Source: Salminus brasiliensis
Taxonomy: Eukaryota; Chordata; Actinopteri; Characiformes; Bryconidae
Length of the DNA: 64,000 nucleotides
NCBI RefSeq assembly: GCF_030463535.1
Contig: NC_132900.1
Span: forward strand, 25,873,456-25,937,455
Reading direction: 5' to 3'
The position numbers and the translations under genes are program-made. The notes beneath the pieces are model-generated. The model made no database searches. It worked only from the letters and a program-made list of their open reading frames with translations, and was not told the origin of the DNA. Shown one piece after another: positions 10,821 through 22,777 of this stretch. Within the stretch, counting starts at the first letter, position 1, and every line of letters begins with the position of its first letter.

Positions 10821-10890
<70 letters not shown>
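10821..10890. repeat. (AT)n microsatellite
   Basis: About 34 uninterrupted TA units. A second tract follows about 110 bp downstream, separated by an AT-rich unique segment. Confidence 0.97.
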
Positions 10891-10894
<4 letters not shown>

Positions 10895-10995
10895 GAGAAT
10901 TTATTAATATAAATTAATATAAATTAATATTGAGAATTTCCCCACTGCGGGACTAATAAAGGACTATCTTATCTTATAGTTCAAATTAAATTAAT

Positions 10996-10997
<2 letters not shown>

Positions 10998-11063
<66 letters not shown>
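10998..11063. repeat. (AT)n microsatellite
   Basis: About 33 uninterrupted TA units, the second of a closely spaced pair in the rbm33-cnpy1 spacer. Confidence 0.97.
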
Positions 11064-11064
<1 letters not shown>

Positions 11065-11389
11065 CCAAAAAACGCCCAATCTGGCAACTCTAGCGAGTGG
11101 CCATCTCGTTAGTTGGCACTGCTGCTGCGTTCAGAAATTCAGCCTAAAACATGTTTATTTATTACAAATACATTTCTTTTTATTTAGACCAAGATATATA
11201 TTTTTTTAATTCTAGTGGCTTACACTTACCTCTGCTGAAAATGCACTTTGTTTCCAGCACCCACCATTTGTGAACAATTAAGCCATAAAGTGGAGGGAGT
11301 GCATAGAATTAGAATGGACCCCATAGGTAGAGTTAACTGTGGCAGGTTGATGCAGATCTGTATCAAAATAATATATACTTTAGGAAAAA

Positions 11390-11600
11390 CTGGATTTTCC
11401 CCCATGATAAAAACAAATACACACACATGACCACATGGACAAAGAAAAGGACCTATGGAGGACAGTTTTACGGTCACAACGATTTAACGTTTGGAGGAAT
11501 AAAGGTGAGGCACTGCACTAACTGTTAAGCATGGTGGTGGTAGCAACATGCCCTGAGATCGTTTGGCTATATAAAGTATTATGGAAATAATTTTACAATC
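11390..11600 (+). pseudogene. Tc1-like transposase relic
   Basis: 'actgttaagcatggtggtgg' encodes TVKHGGG, the conserved block of Tc1 (DD34E) transposases. The upstream text (acctatggaggacag, cgatttaacgtttgg) lacks a continuous frame. It is a small decayed fragment. Confidence 0.5.
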
Positions 11601-12867
11601 ATTTTTAGCTCTACCCATCATTCTGGACATATCTAACACTTCTTATTATGTTTCCACGAATACTTTCGAATGCTTTTAAGCTACTCTACGCCACTATTTA
11701 TGTGTTTTCAAACAGGTGTTGTCAGATATGGAGCTGAAACCAATTGTGTGGTATAAGTTTTACTGTAAACAGTTGCAAAATGATGCCAGTGCTAGAGCAT
11801 ATGTTACTGAAGGTCCCCAAGAGTTCATTTGACTGTTCATATTAGGATAGATAAATCTCCATAAATAAATACCCTCCATAACTGTGCACTAGGTCATAAA
11901 AGTTCCACATCTGGCGTCATCCCGCAAGTTCAGTCTTCTCAAGAAGAGCCCTCTGTGTTTTGCAATGGCCAACTCCTCGGACCGGTACTGCTGTAACTGT
12001 AGAGTCTGGAAACTGCAGCTGTGTGTCTGTATTACGTAATAACCTGAGGAAAGGAGAGAGTACTGGGATCAGCTGCATGATATGTTAGTCCAGCCAGTGG
12101 GTTGTTGAGTTTACTGGTTATGGTTGTATTTCCCAGGCCTATAAATTGACTTAGCTGCAGTTCTCTTTTACGTAGGATAATGTGTAATATCTAAAAAAAA
12201 CAGTGCTGAATGAAACCTGCACAGTTTTGCTGTCTTTCCGGATATTTAAGCAGAATAATTTAACATCGAACTGACCTTTGTGTTTCGAAGGGAGCCAAAG
12301 GGGTCAGAGTTTAAGTAAACAGAGTAAAACAAGAAATGCAAGGGGAAAAAAACATTAGGGAGGGCAGACAGGAGGCAGTTCAGTGTGTATTTTTAAATAT
12401 TAATAAATATTGTGATACAAATCATAACATGTGTGGCATATTTGTGGAACTACAAGATACCAATTGTAGGTCTTTTATTATTGTCTAGGCCTTCAGGTCA
12501 GGCCTACATTATTGCCCCCCTCCCCCCACACACACAAACAGCACTAACTGTTACTATTAAAAATACTACTACAAATACGACAATATTATAACAACATTCA
12601 AAATGTAAATTATTTGTACATATATGTATGAATGTTAATATAATAAATACCTTAATTACATACATACATGTATAATCTTTGTATATTATAGTGTATATTG
12701 CACAGTGCAATATATGATCAAAGGTTTGTATTTTATATGTTGTATATTCTGAATAGTATGGTGTGGTAATAGGTAATAGTTTGGTAATAGGTGTGTGTCA
12801 GTTTTTATTGCTGTTGTTATTTTTATTATTAGTAGTATTTTTTGTAGTATTGATACTGATATTGGCT

Positions 12868-13505
12868 GATATTATTGCTGCTGTTGCTCTTATTATGCTA
12901 TATTATTATTATTACTATTATTGTTATTAGAAGTAGTATGTAGTTTTGTAGTAGAAGTAATATGTGTATCACAAAAAACAGTCCCACTTTCCTTATATAC
13001 TATTAATTATTTACGCTCACTTTCACATCAAATACTTCCACTTTCATTATATACTCTAGGTGGATATTATTGCTGCTGCTTTATTATGCTGTATTATTAT
13101 TGTTATTATTATGAATGTTGTTGTTGTTGTTGTTGTTGTTGTAGTAATAGTAATAAGTTTATCACAAAAAACAGTCCCACTTTCCTTATATACTAATAAT
13201 AAACTTATATACGCCCATTTCCACATTATGTACTTCCACTTTAATGAAAATATACTCTAGCCTGATATTATTGCTGCTGCTTTATTATGCTATATTATTA
13301 TTGTTGTTGTTGTTGTTGTTATTGTTAGTAGTAGTAAAACGTTTATCACAAAAAACAGTCCCACTTTTTTTATATACTAGAACTTACGGTCATTTTCACA
13401 TCATATACTTTTATTATATACTCTAAACTAATATTATTGCTGCTGCTTTTATTTTTTATTATTATTATTATTTATATTATATTATTATGATTATTATTGC
13501 TATTA
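12868..13505. repeat. ~190-bp tandem repeat, three units
   Basis: 'tcacaaaaaacagtcccact' starts at 12969, 13162 and 13346 (periods 193 and 184 bp). Each copy is followed by 'tatatact', then 'ttccacttt...atatactct', then 'gatattattgctgctgct' and an expandable GTT/ATT tract. The units differ mostly in that trinucleotide tract. It ends just before the putative cnpy1 first exon. Confidence 0.9.
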
Positions 13506-13619
13506 TTATTATTTGATAAGTATTATTAATATGCTTATTATTCGCTATGGTAATAGTAGTATATATTTACAAAATAATAATAATTATAATTATTATTATT
13601 ATTATTGTGGATGTTGGCA

Positions 13620-14050
13620 CTGTTCGGTCTCCAGACTCTTACGCGCGCTGTCTGTAGATGACTATGCACAAGCAGATTACTGTACTGTCTGGAAACTCCT
13701 CCATCCGGGTACGCAGTGGTTGAGCAGTCGTCGTTATAATTGGCCACGGACCTGCGCCGCTCGTCGCCATAGGCTGCCGCCCCTGTCAATCTTCGCAGTT
13801 GTGGGCGGGCCCGCTGGTCGTGGCAGCGCCACAGACCGGCACGTAAGTGGCCTGCAATATTTCTACCGAGAAGTTGTCTGTCTTGTTTCAGTAACACAGC
13901 CAGAACAAAGACGGGGACCTGATTAACTTGGGCTCAAGCTTCTGGCTGTAGCAGATATTTCGCGTCGTGTTCGTCGCTCACGTTTTAGCGCTGAAAAGTT
14001 TCCAATTTCTCTCACCTGCTGCTGTTGTTTACCCGTAGCGCCTCTGTCAG
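13620..14050 (+). promoter_or_regulatory. cnpy1: cnpy1 promoter and probable noncoding first exon
   Basis: The composition switches from AT-rich repeats to CpG-rich unique sequence (gcgccgctcgtcgccat, gggcgggcccgctggtcg, cgcgtcgtgttcgtcgctca). A near-perfect donor TCAG|GTAAGG lies with its GT at 14051-14052. The first coding exon of cnpy1 starts with a spliced acceptor at 16828 and only 9 nt before the ATG, so an upstream noncoding exon is required; this is the best candidate. The transcription start is not resolved. Confidence 0.45.
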
Positions 14051-14867
14051 GTAAGGCAAACAACAATAAACACATGCTCAAACTAAGAGCTGCATGGCAG
14101 GCGGAGGGGTGGGAGGGGATACGGTGGTGGTGGTCTTAGTGCGTTCTGCTAAGTGTACTCTCTGTTAGGCAGCAGGGCAGCCTGTTATCTTCATAGAAGT
14201 TTGCTTATTGATTATGCGCACCTGTTTAGCCAGGGCACCTTCACGAGGGTACTGGGCCACGTTGCTTTGTCTAGATGTGTCTAGGTAGGTAAGTCACCTG
14301 TGTGTCTACTCTGTATAGCTGTTTCTTCATGGTGATCATTTTTATTTACAGTGTGACAAGTAAGGAAAACACGTTGGTGGCCAAGTTACAAGCAGTCCTC
14401 AAGTCTCCTATTGTTTACCCCACTGTTTGCAGCTGGGTTTAAGCACAATAGGCCCCAGCCTTTCCACAGTAATACAATGCAGAGGCTACACAGACACAAT
14501 GCATGTAGTTAGATCAGCCTTACATGCTTCTGTAGGTGATGAACAACTGGGGGCGCCAGTTCATCTAAAACTTTTGTAAGTTTGTGCCACTGGCGATCCC
14601 ACCGGGCGGTGACATGAATGTGGCCAGTCATTCATTGTCAGTGATGGCCAAAGGTCGTAGCTGTGATGGGAGTACATGTGGTTTAAAGGGCCCACATCAT
14701 ACCTTATCCTTGTTTGTTTGTTTGTTTGTTTATTTATTTATTTATTTGGACATTTTATAAGTTTATGTACCAGAGAAGTATACTGTTATATTGTCCACCC
14801 CTAGTTTCTGTGCCATGTTAATACTATGCTAATAAACTACAATATTTCCTTATATACAATTAATGTG

Positions 14868-15175
14868 TACTTGTGGGTTCCTGAGTGGCGCAACTGTCTA
14901 AGCATTGGCTCTTTCGTTGGGAGGTTGCAGGTTTGAGCCCAGTGATGCCACAGCCATCCGTGGCCCGGAGTCCCAGAGAGCATAACTGGCCTCTAGCCTC
15001 AGCGCAGTTGTCTCTTAGCTGACTACGGAATTGGACGTTAGTGTTCCTCGAGAACGTGGTCAGCTGTCCAGTGACCTTGCGTTAGTGGTGGTTTGAAATA
15101 TGTCTCGGAGGAAGCTCCTGCTAGCTAGTGGGTGACTGAACTGGGGCGAAAGATTGAGGCGAGTGAGGTGGATGA
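14868..15175 (+). mobile_element. tRNA-derived SINE
   Basis: The 5' part has an A-box-like 'gagtggcgcaactgtctaag' and a B-box-like 'ggttgcaggtttgagcc' at tRNA spacing. A body with 'tggcccggagtcccagag' follows. No CCA-type acceptor or intact cloverleaf is seen, so this is a SINE and not a tRNA gene. The 3' end is approximate. Confidence 0.65.
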
Positions 15176-15407
15176 TATTTTAGCATCTGGTTTTAACTAT
15201 AGTGCTTTTAGAAAGAGCTTCTTTTTCTTGATAGTATGTTAATGGACTCAAAAACACTATTAAAGACTTTAGAAAGCTGGCTGTCCAAGAACTTAACAGC
15301 AAACTAACGCTCCAGCCACGAGCTGAAGTATTGAATGTGGACTAATGTCTTAAACGTGAGTGGACTAATCTGGTAAACCTAACCTAACATGGCTAGCATG
15401 CTTGCCA

Positions 15408-15625
15408 CAAAGTAAGGTGCAGCAGATAAAACCACTACCTGCCAGTGAGCTATTACATGTGGGAGACCAGGGTTCGATTCCCAGTCTGGGTGACCGTATG
15501 CTGCGCTACACCAATAAGAGTCCCTGGGCAAGACTCCTAACACTACATTGGCCCACCTCTGTAATATAATAACCTTGTAAGTCGCTCTGGATAAGAGCGT
15601 CAGCTAAATGCCATAAATGAATGAA
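15408..15625 (+). mobile_element. tRNA-derived SINE with L2-like tail
   Basis: The B-box is 'gggttcgattcccagtc'. The 3' end 'gtcgctctggataagagcgt' followed by 'cagctaaatgccataaatg' is the tail shared by many fish SINEs and their partner LINEs, followed by 'aatgaaatgaaatgaaa' microsatellite-like repeats. The SINE is oriented with the gene. Confidence 0.75.
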
Positions 15626-15694
15626 ATGAAATGAAAATGAAGGTCTGGTGGTAGCTAGCTAGCTACTTAATTTGCTCCAGCCTGTCAAATATCA

Positions 15695-15935
15695 TCGCTG
15701 TCCAATGAAAAACATGCATCTCCATTTATGTCCGTTTTTAGTTTTCTTGTAAACCCTGAAGCTGGCCTGTACACTGTGTGAACAATTCTGGATGAATGTA
15801 CCAATAGAAATGCTCCAAAATGACTTGAAATAAAAAACAAAAATCATTGACGTCCATTGTAAGTTATGGAGTTTTTTTTTCTTCTCTTGGAAAGTTCCAG
15901 TTTTGGAGATACGTGTTTTTCATTGTTTGATGTCT
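15695..15935 (+). mobile_element. short element with inverted ends, copy 1 of 4
   Basis: It opens 'tgtccaatgaaaaacatg' and closes 'acgtgtttttcattg', roughly the reverse complement of the opening. The interior shares 'tgtgtgaacaattctggatg' and 'caatagaaatgctc' with copies at 33.3 kb and 62.3 kb. Similarity to the 62.3-kb copy may extend rightwards to about 16065 ('gacaaataa', 'aaagctgtg'). Confidence 0.7.
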
Positions 15936-16827
15936 GTGTCTGAAGAATGGAGAGCATCTCTGAAAAAGGTTGTATATGCATATGTTGTAATGTTCAAATA
16001 TGTTGAATTTGTGACAAATAAGAGTTGTAGTTAAACACCAGGAAATCGACCAAGAACTAAAAGCTGTGCCATTTTTTCAATAATCATACTAAAAGCTAAA
16101 TTAATAAATTCCTCTCCCTTTTCTCTCTGTTTCTCTGAGAGTTTAGTGCTACAGTATCTGCCGTTTATTGAAACAGTTAAGATACTGACTCCTTTTACAT
16201 ATTAAATGCCTAATTTGAATACGTCTCCACCAACGAACCAAAATGAATAGTCACCAGTTAGCATTATGCAAAGAACCTGATAGGCGGTTAGCTTCTGTTC
16301 GTTGACCGCCACGTTGGTACGTTTGACTCAGTCAGTGCTTTACCATACGCACTTTAAAGTTTGAATAGATACATTGGACGTATCTCCAGTCATGATTTAG
16401 GAAGACAGCAGTGTGGGGTTTTTCCACGCATGTTTGCTAGCAGTCTGATTTAGCCCTGGAACAATACATTCAAACTGATGCCTGGACTTCATGGCCTTTT
16501 AAAGGGCTTTCAGACCTTTACATTAGCCTGTAATATGCAATGTCATGTATGTACAATTCTATATTATTGGTTTGAAGGAATTCACAACAAGTCTCATGCA
16601 TTGCTCACATATGCTGATATGCTTTCTGTTGCGCTACTTAATGTAAACCTTTTTGTGGTGGGTATAAGCTTCTGCTGCTTCTTAGCTACATTGGCCCTTA
16701 TAGCTCTGACACCAAAACCTAACCTTACTCACATAATGCATTTGAGGTAAGGGAGGAAGGAAACTATGTATGTTTGATGTTTTTGCCAAACTATTCCCTT
16801 AATGCCCACATATGTTTCCTTCCTTAG

Positions 16828-16927
16828 GAGACCAATATGGCACCATGGATCGGCCTTCTTCTTGTGGTGTTGGCGACCTGTTCTCAAAGAGCAGAGGGGA
16901 GGAGAGATGAAGTGCTGTATTGCGCTG
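16828..16927 (+). CDS. cnpy1: cnpy1 first coding exon (start codon, signal peptide)
   Basis: The exon begins after acceptor ...TTCCTTCCTTAG, with ATG at 16837, and ends at donor CTG|GTGAGT (exon end 16927). It encodes 30 codons plus 1 nt. Residues 1-21 form a signal peptide (hydrophobic core IGLLLVVLATC), and the mature part begins near RRDEVLYC. With the next exon it makes the CxxC of the family (LYCAAC; Cys29 and Cys32). Canopy proteins are saposin-B-like, ER-lumen proteins with six conserved cysteines. Zebrafish Canopy1 binds FGF receptor 1 in the ER and raises FGF signalling at the midbrain-hindbrain boundary (established knowledge). An overlapping ATG at 16845 is out of frame. Identity is from exons 2-4, position and synteny. 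Confidence 0.93.
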
Positions 16928-17213
16928 GTGAGTTAAGGTTAAACTACTCCGTTTCACCTGCAGTTAATTGTCTTTCATGAAGCCTAAGATGTTGCCTAGC
17001 GTCCAGACCTTTTCAGAGGTTATGTAGATGCAGCCTCCTCGCGACTAACTTGTCCAGGGCCCCTGTCTTGGAAAACTTAACTTTTCACACATGGGATGTT
17101 TGAAGTAATATGGAAGTGCCAGTCCACACCATCCATATATAAAACATAAACAGCCTGTTTGGAATTCACAGTTTCTTTGCCTATTCAGTCTACTGCAGTT
17201 CCCAGGAGTGTGT

Positions 17214-17219
17214 GTTTTG

Positions 17220-17250
<31 letters not shown>
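17214..17250. repeat. (TTTTG)n repeat
   Basis: About seven TTTTG units. Confidence 0.95.
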
Positions 17251-17252
<2 letters not shown>

Positions 17253-18776
17253 TGAGCCGTAATACAGGACAGCCAATCAGAACACACCTCGCTCATCTTT
17301 TAGCAGCTTCAAAGGCATGCTAGCCTTTAATTCTAAGAAATAAAAAGATGTTGAAAAATGAGTAAAAATGAAACTGACTGATTTTGTAACATAAAGACGA
17401 ACAAACACTGGCCCATATTTATCAAAAGTTATCAAAACCAGAGTACAAATACTGATCTGGGATCATTTTGTAGTATTTACATTGCACCTAATAGGATTAG
17501 GATGGGCCATTGGAAGTGGACCTCAAGGAAAAATATAAAACACATTAAAAATAAAAACATAAGATATAGGTGTTTAAAATCCACAAATTGACCCAAATGA
17601 ACAGGCTTGTTCTGTCTGCTTCAGGTGTACAATACTGACTCCTGACTCCTGTTTAGAGAAGAAAACAGAACAGACCAGTCGTAATAGGGTTTTTTTTTTC
17701 GTACAGGGTGCAAGTGTGCGATGTGGGAGCACAGTACTTAGAGACTGGAAGAGACAAAAAAGGACCTCTTACAAATACTGTAAAATAAATAAATAAACTA
17801 ATAGTTCAGTGATGTTTAGTGTATGCCATACTGTTACATACTGTAAATCTGATTATACAGGACTAATGTAATAAAACGCATAACTGGTCGGAATATCCAC
17901 AGTATGCTCAGAAAAGTGGGACTATGTTTATCACAATAAAATATTGTCACATTGACACTTAAGGCTGGACAGTGCTAAGGAAGAAAGGGTTATTTAACCT
18001 AATGAACTTGATGGTTAATACAGTCAGGTTCATTTAATCAATTCTGACCTACAAAATATCACCTAATACTAATATACTGTGATATATTTAGACAATGTCA
18101 TGATATTGAATTGTGTTTGCCATGTCGTCCGTGTCGTTTTGATAGAGGGCTTCAAAACCTACTACTAATATTAATAACAGTAATCATTATAGTAATACCA
18201 GGCCTTAGTATAGTATATGGTATAGTAAATACACAGCATGTACTTTTCCCGCATTACTTTTGAGAACCTAATGTCGACAGCTTAAGAAGTGAAATCCTTC
18301 ACCGTCATATTCCTTCATTTCGGCCATTTTTTCCTTTGAGCACAATAGCTACCCCAGCGTGGCTCCGTCCCGGATGCAGTTCTCCACAGCCTGTAATTTC
18401 TCCACTGAAAGCGGCCAATCCCAGTCTCCCAGTCTGGCACCGATGTGGCACACTGTGCATCGCAGATTCCATGACATTTTAAATACAAAGTGGCAGACAG
18501 CCAATTCCTCCAGTCCTCTAAGCTGGGTGAGTCTCCTGTGCTGGAAGTGCTGAACTCAATACTCCAGTGTGTGTAACGGGGCAGGTTCGGCTATCAGCAA
18601 GGATCATCTGCAAGGACAAGCTTGGCCTCCATTTTGCAAAGAAACAAGGTTTTGGGGACCGAATTAGCGGCAGTAGATGGTTAATAGGTGGTGTAATAGT
18701 TGAAGTACGTGGTTCTGAATTAGCACTAGCGCTGCTGTAACAGCGTGAGTAAAGTCGGCCTGATTTTCAGGTCCTG

Positions 18777-18813
18777 TTTTTTTTTTTTTGTTTTTTTTTT
18801 TGGGGGGGGGGGT
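18777..18813. repeat. poly-T then poly-G tract
   Basis: T-runs interrupted by one G are followed by about 11 G. Length is prone to sequencing and assembly error. Confidence 0.95.
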
Positions 18814-19551
18814 CTGTTGTTCTCGTTTATGTGCGATCGTGTTTTATTTATGTGTGTCTTGTGATTATTTATTTTGAGTGTCAAGTCCTAGAAATTATTC
18901 TTAAAATGGGTGGAGTACTGTAGAAATACATATTACAAGTGAAGTAGCATCTGAGTTGCCTAGAACTAAATGCAATATTAGTTTGCACTGGAAACATAAT
19001 CAGATATGTTCTATTAAGAAGTTGATGTTGATGTTGATGCAAATGTATTTATTTATTTTTTTTCTAATAGTTACTTAAATTTTGGGCTGTTTTGAAGTTC
19101 GTGCTCTTATAGCAGCTACAGGCTCTTTATATTGTATTCGCGTTGAAGCAAATTGTAAAGCAGTAGATTTTAAGGAGCTCTGACTGATTGCTACTACATG
19201 TTTCATGAATTAATAATTGTTTTAGGACTTTTCTAGTTTTATTAAGGTGGTGCTGTGTGAAAAGGGTGAAAAGGTCATATAGAGGCAGCAGTAGGCCTTG
19301 GTTTATAACATGAGGTTGTTTTGAGTGATGTAAGAATTATTAGGCATAATTAATACGCTTTGCGTTTAGTACAGTTCACTTCATATTCCTAGTGCGGTCT
19401 GCGGAACTAAAATTTAAAGGATTAAAGGATGATATTTGATATTGCTTAGATATATAGTTAATACAGTTAATTTTGTTGTTCAAGTCCGAATTGGGGCAGT
19501 TTTCAGTTGCCTTGGTGATGTTTTGGCAATGATGAGACATCATATACATAC

Positions 19552-19585
<34 letters not shown>

Positions 19586-20356
19586 TTAGAATGACAGCTG
19601 CCTTTTTCTGACAACTATAATGACTAAAACCGAACTTCTACAATTCACTTCGAAGTGAAGCAAAAAATTGCATGCACATAAACGAAACTAGCAGCTTGCC
19701 CAAAGCACACACAACCTGCATTATGGCTTATACGGCTGGCTCTTGGGTGTAGTTTACAGTGGGGACGTGGGGAGGAATATGTCCCCATTTCTTTGTTAAA
19801 GCTTAATCTTGCTGATTTCCAAAAAAAAAAAAAAAAAAAAAGCTTGCAGCAAAAATATTCAGAGAAACGTCAGAGCCCCACCATGAATCCACAGAAACTA
19901 CCAAATGTACCAGGGTTGAAGTGGCGAACCTGCTTCTTATCAATCACGGAAGTTTCTTTGCTTTTTCTCTGTTCCCGGCCCTCGTCCTCCTCCTCATCCC
20001 ATCCCCAGCAGTTTCCAAGATGAAGTTACAGCAATGTAAGAACCGATCCTCGCTCGCAGACTTAGTCATTCTTGTGTGGGAGCCGGACTGTCCCAAGGCA
20101 TTTCGCCTTTTGAAGTGGTCCTGCGAGGAGTGATGCCATTGAGCTGCCAGCGGCCCTGGTTTTGTACAGAGATTTGGTGTGGTTTTATTTGAGGTTGGGT
20201 GTGTAGGTGTGAGTGTTTACTCTATTGTTATGAATCATGAACGCTATCAGATCAGATCGTATTTGCTGTAAGCTTGTCAGCTTCCAAAAAAACATAATGG
20301 TGCTGTAGTGGGTAAATATACATTTTACCATGAACATCTAGGTTGAGCCACTTATT

Positions 20357-20387
20357 TTTTATTATTATTATTATTATTATTATTTTA
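20357..20387. repeat. (ATT)n microsatellite
   Basis: About nine ATT units with AT-rich flanks. Confidence 0.9.
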
Positions 20388-21054
20388 TTTAACATAAATT
20401 AAAATATATATATATTAAGGGCAGCTTCAGAATATATCTGAGCATATTTTGTACGTGCTTGTCCCGTCAAAAATTACAGTAATAGTGTTAAAGGTTAAGC
20501 TCCAATCCATTCACAGCCAAGGCGAATGAGCGCGTATGAATGCTTACTGTTGGTTTGTGGATTTTCCACGTCATGCCCTCAACAGATCCAGGCGTTTGCA
20601 GATTAAAAAGCAGGCGAACTAGTAAAGCTAGACCAGACTGAAAGTGAGTCTTCAAAGGACCTCGCATTTGATTGGCCAAATCATGATGAGAATACTGTAC
20701 TGTAATCGTTAGCGGTGTTGTTTTCTGCACAAGGGGAGCGCTACTCCGCAGTGGGCTGCAGTTACAAAGCTAGCATCAAACACTAGAGCGTTCAAGGAGG
20801 CCGAAAGCTCAGCTCAGATAAAGCCTGTCTTAAGCGCCGCCCAAGCCTAGCAGTTACCATGGAGATGTATCAAGCATGACTAAGCACTAGCAAACTCGAG
20901 CCCAGCATTTCACTATGGATTCATTCATTTATTTATTTTTTATTATTATATTTTTTCCCCCCAAGATTATTGCAGCCGAGCCTGGTTTTAATGTTTCTTC
21001 TATGTGGTGCTATCAAAGGTTGATTGTTTTCTTTCAATTGAACTTGAAGGATTT

Positions 21055-21080
21055 CATGATGATGATGATGATGATGATGG
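21055..21080. repeat. (ATG)n microsatellite
   Basis: Eight ATG units; short poly-Met/His/Asp frames arise from it and are not genes. Confidence 0.95.
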
Positions 21081-21199
21081 TGCTTGGAAGTTGCATGGTA
21101 CACTCTTTTTGAGATGAGTTTGAGGTGCTGTGTGAGCATCCTAATACCACTGATTCATAACATAACATACAAAATAAAGCACCGGGTCAGTTCATCAGT

Positions 21200-21960
21200 G
21201 TGGCCTGTGGACCAGTGTTTGGGCACTGTAGAGAGTCAGGACTTGGTAACACACACTTTGGCAGAAATCGCAGCTTGCAGACCCTTTTCATAGCAAACAT
21301 CTTCCGTTTTGGTATTTGGTATGGTAAAGACTTGTATCATTGAAAAAATGTATCATTGTTTTGTTGAAGATCTTGTTGAAGTCACAGTTTTTGATAATGC
21401 TTAGGTCAGGAGACCGTGAGGGCCATTCCAAAAGCCTCAGTTTGTGTCTCTCCAGGTAGTCCATGGTGGTTTTGAGATCTTTTGAATTATTATCCTCCTA
21501 CTTCTCAGCTCCGACATTAGCCTTTTAACAGATGGTTGGACAGTTGCATCCAGGATTTGCTGGCATTTTGTGGAATCCGTTCCTCCCTCCACCCGTTCAT
21601 TATAAGACTGCCAATGCCACTGGCAGCAAGGGCTGGGCAATATGGTAAAAATATTATAGCACAATATGTAAAGACATTTTTACAATACACAATATTTATG
21701 TCACTATTTTTTCATGCATACAAAACTCACCAGTAGCTGCAGATTTTAACAACTGCTACACGAATACTCCCCCATACTAAGTGCAATTAAACTAGACTAA
21801 TTACACTCTCTGTGATTACATGTGTTGGTCAGTGCTTTTTAAGTACATATTGCTCACCTCTACTGGCAACCCAAACCCAAGTTGAATCCACCACCATGCT
21901 TCACAGTTGGCAAGGTGTTCTCGTTTCCAAAACGCATCTGGCTTGTCTAGATGTTCTGTA
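21200..21960 (-). mobile_element. Tc1-like transposon relic (minus strand) with nested insert
   Basis: The antisense text 'gggccattccaaaagcctca', 'tttttaacagatggttgg'-like and 'caccaccatgcttcacagtt' (reverse complement encodes TVKHGGG) matches fish Tc1-like elements from memory. It is interrupted at 21629-21859 by another element. No intact frame remains, and the ends are approximate. Confidence 0.55.
21629..21859 (+). mobile_element. hAT-like short element nested in Tc1 relic
   Basis: It begins 'gggctgggcaatatggt'. The host sequence reads '...ccactggcagcaa' before and 'ctactggcaacccaa' after, so 'ctggcagc'/'ctggcaac' looks like an 8-bp target duplication with one mismatch. Same family as 4437-4705. 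Confidence 0.55.
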
Positions 21961-22777
21961 GCCTACTTCAAATGTTATGTTGGGTGACGAGGAGGAGGGG
22001 GAGGGTTGACTTGCCTGTCTTACCATCATATGAGCAGTTTTCTAAAAGTTCTGAAAATCTTCTACATCTCTTCTGGACCTCCACAGTTCCCCTGAACTGC
22101 CATTTCTTAATAATAAGTCCATACTGTGGAAACTGCAAGCTTTTCCTTTTCATAGCCTCCCTCTGCCTTCTGGTTATTCAGGTTTTCAGACTTTTAAGAC
22201 ATTTGTTTAGAGGAGCTCATGTTGGATGACTGTTGGTACAAGGTTTGAAGAGTCAGAGAATGTAAGAGCTTGGAAATTTGATGCTGCTAAGTCAGTTCCA
22301 TATTACAGTTACAGTTACAGTTACCCTGTCAAAGAAATCAGAGCCTTTAAACACATCCAAACTTTTGCACAGGCCATACTGTTATGTAAAGATAATTAAT
22401 GTATATTTGGTACATAAAAGCAAATTCATATGTAATAAAATAGAAGAAAATGTAGGATATGGGTCCTAGATTTAAGGGTAATTGGAATTTGTTATTTATT
22501 TATTTGTATTTTATGTATTCAATCCTCGATGACCAGTTTGCCCATGGGCGGTATCAGACCTGCTATACCTAGCTAACTTTGCTCGCCAACAAAAACAGAA
22601 ATCTATCCCTACAAAGCATCAACATCTCAGTCGGCCTGTTAGCGAATGTTAGCTAATCCTGTAAAAATAATGTTGGCCAATAACGCTGCGTCCAATTTTC
22701 AATTTCCTATGTTTTTTTCACTGCTAATGCCCCGGGAAGCAACTGAGTGAACTGTACCCATGTTCTGTCTCCTCCAG

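Larger units (their letters stand above)
10331..13619. other. divergent intergenic spacer between rbm33 and cnpy1
   Basis: No gene is seen here. It contains two long (AT)n tracts, a Tc1 transposase relic near 11.5 kb, AT-rich unique sequence and a tandem repeat of about 190 bp at 12.87-13.5 kb. A bidirectional promoter is not obvious, because the two putative first exons are about 3.5 kb apart. Confidence 0.6.
14051..16827. other. cnpy1: putative cnpy1 first intron, SINE-rich
   Basis: No coding sequence is seen. It holds a TTTG/TTTA microsatellite (14710-14748), two tRNA-derived SINEs and one copy of a dispersed element also found at 33.3, 49.6 and 62.3 kb. Confidence 0.55.
16928..22777. other. 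cnpy1: cnpy1 intron after the first coding exon
   Basis: This 5.85-kb intron contains a TTTTG repeat (17214-17250), a poly-T/poly-G tract (18777-18813), a TG/TA repeat (19552-19586), poly-A (19821-19841), ATT and ATG microsatellites, and a Tc1-like relic with a nested insert (21200-21960). No other exon is supported. Confidence 0.8.

Noticed and set aside
13513..13926. 137-residue plus-strand and 119-residue minus-strand frames
   Set aside because: Both run through the ATT repeat and the CpG-rich promoter region; they overlap each other on opposite strands and match no family. Better explained as promoter/5' UTR sequence.
14868..15625. tRNA-like A and B boxes, considered as tRNA genes
   Set aside because: They are embedded in longer SINE bodies with SINE-type tails and do not form intact cloverleaves.
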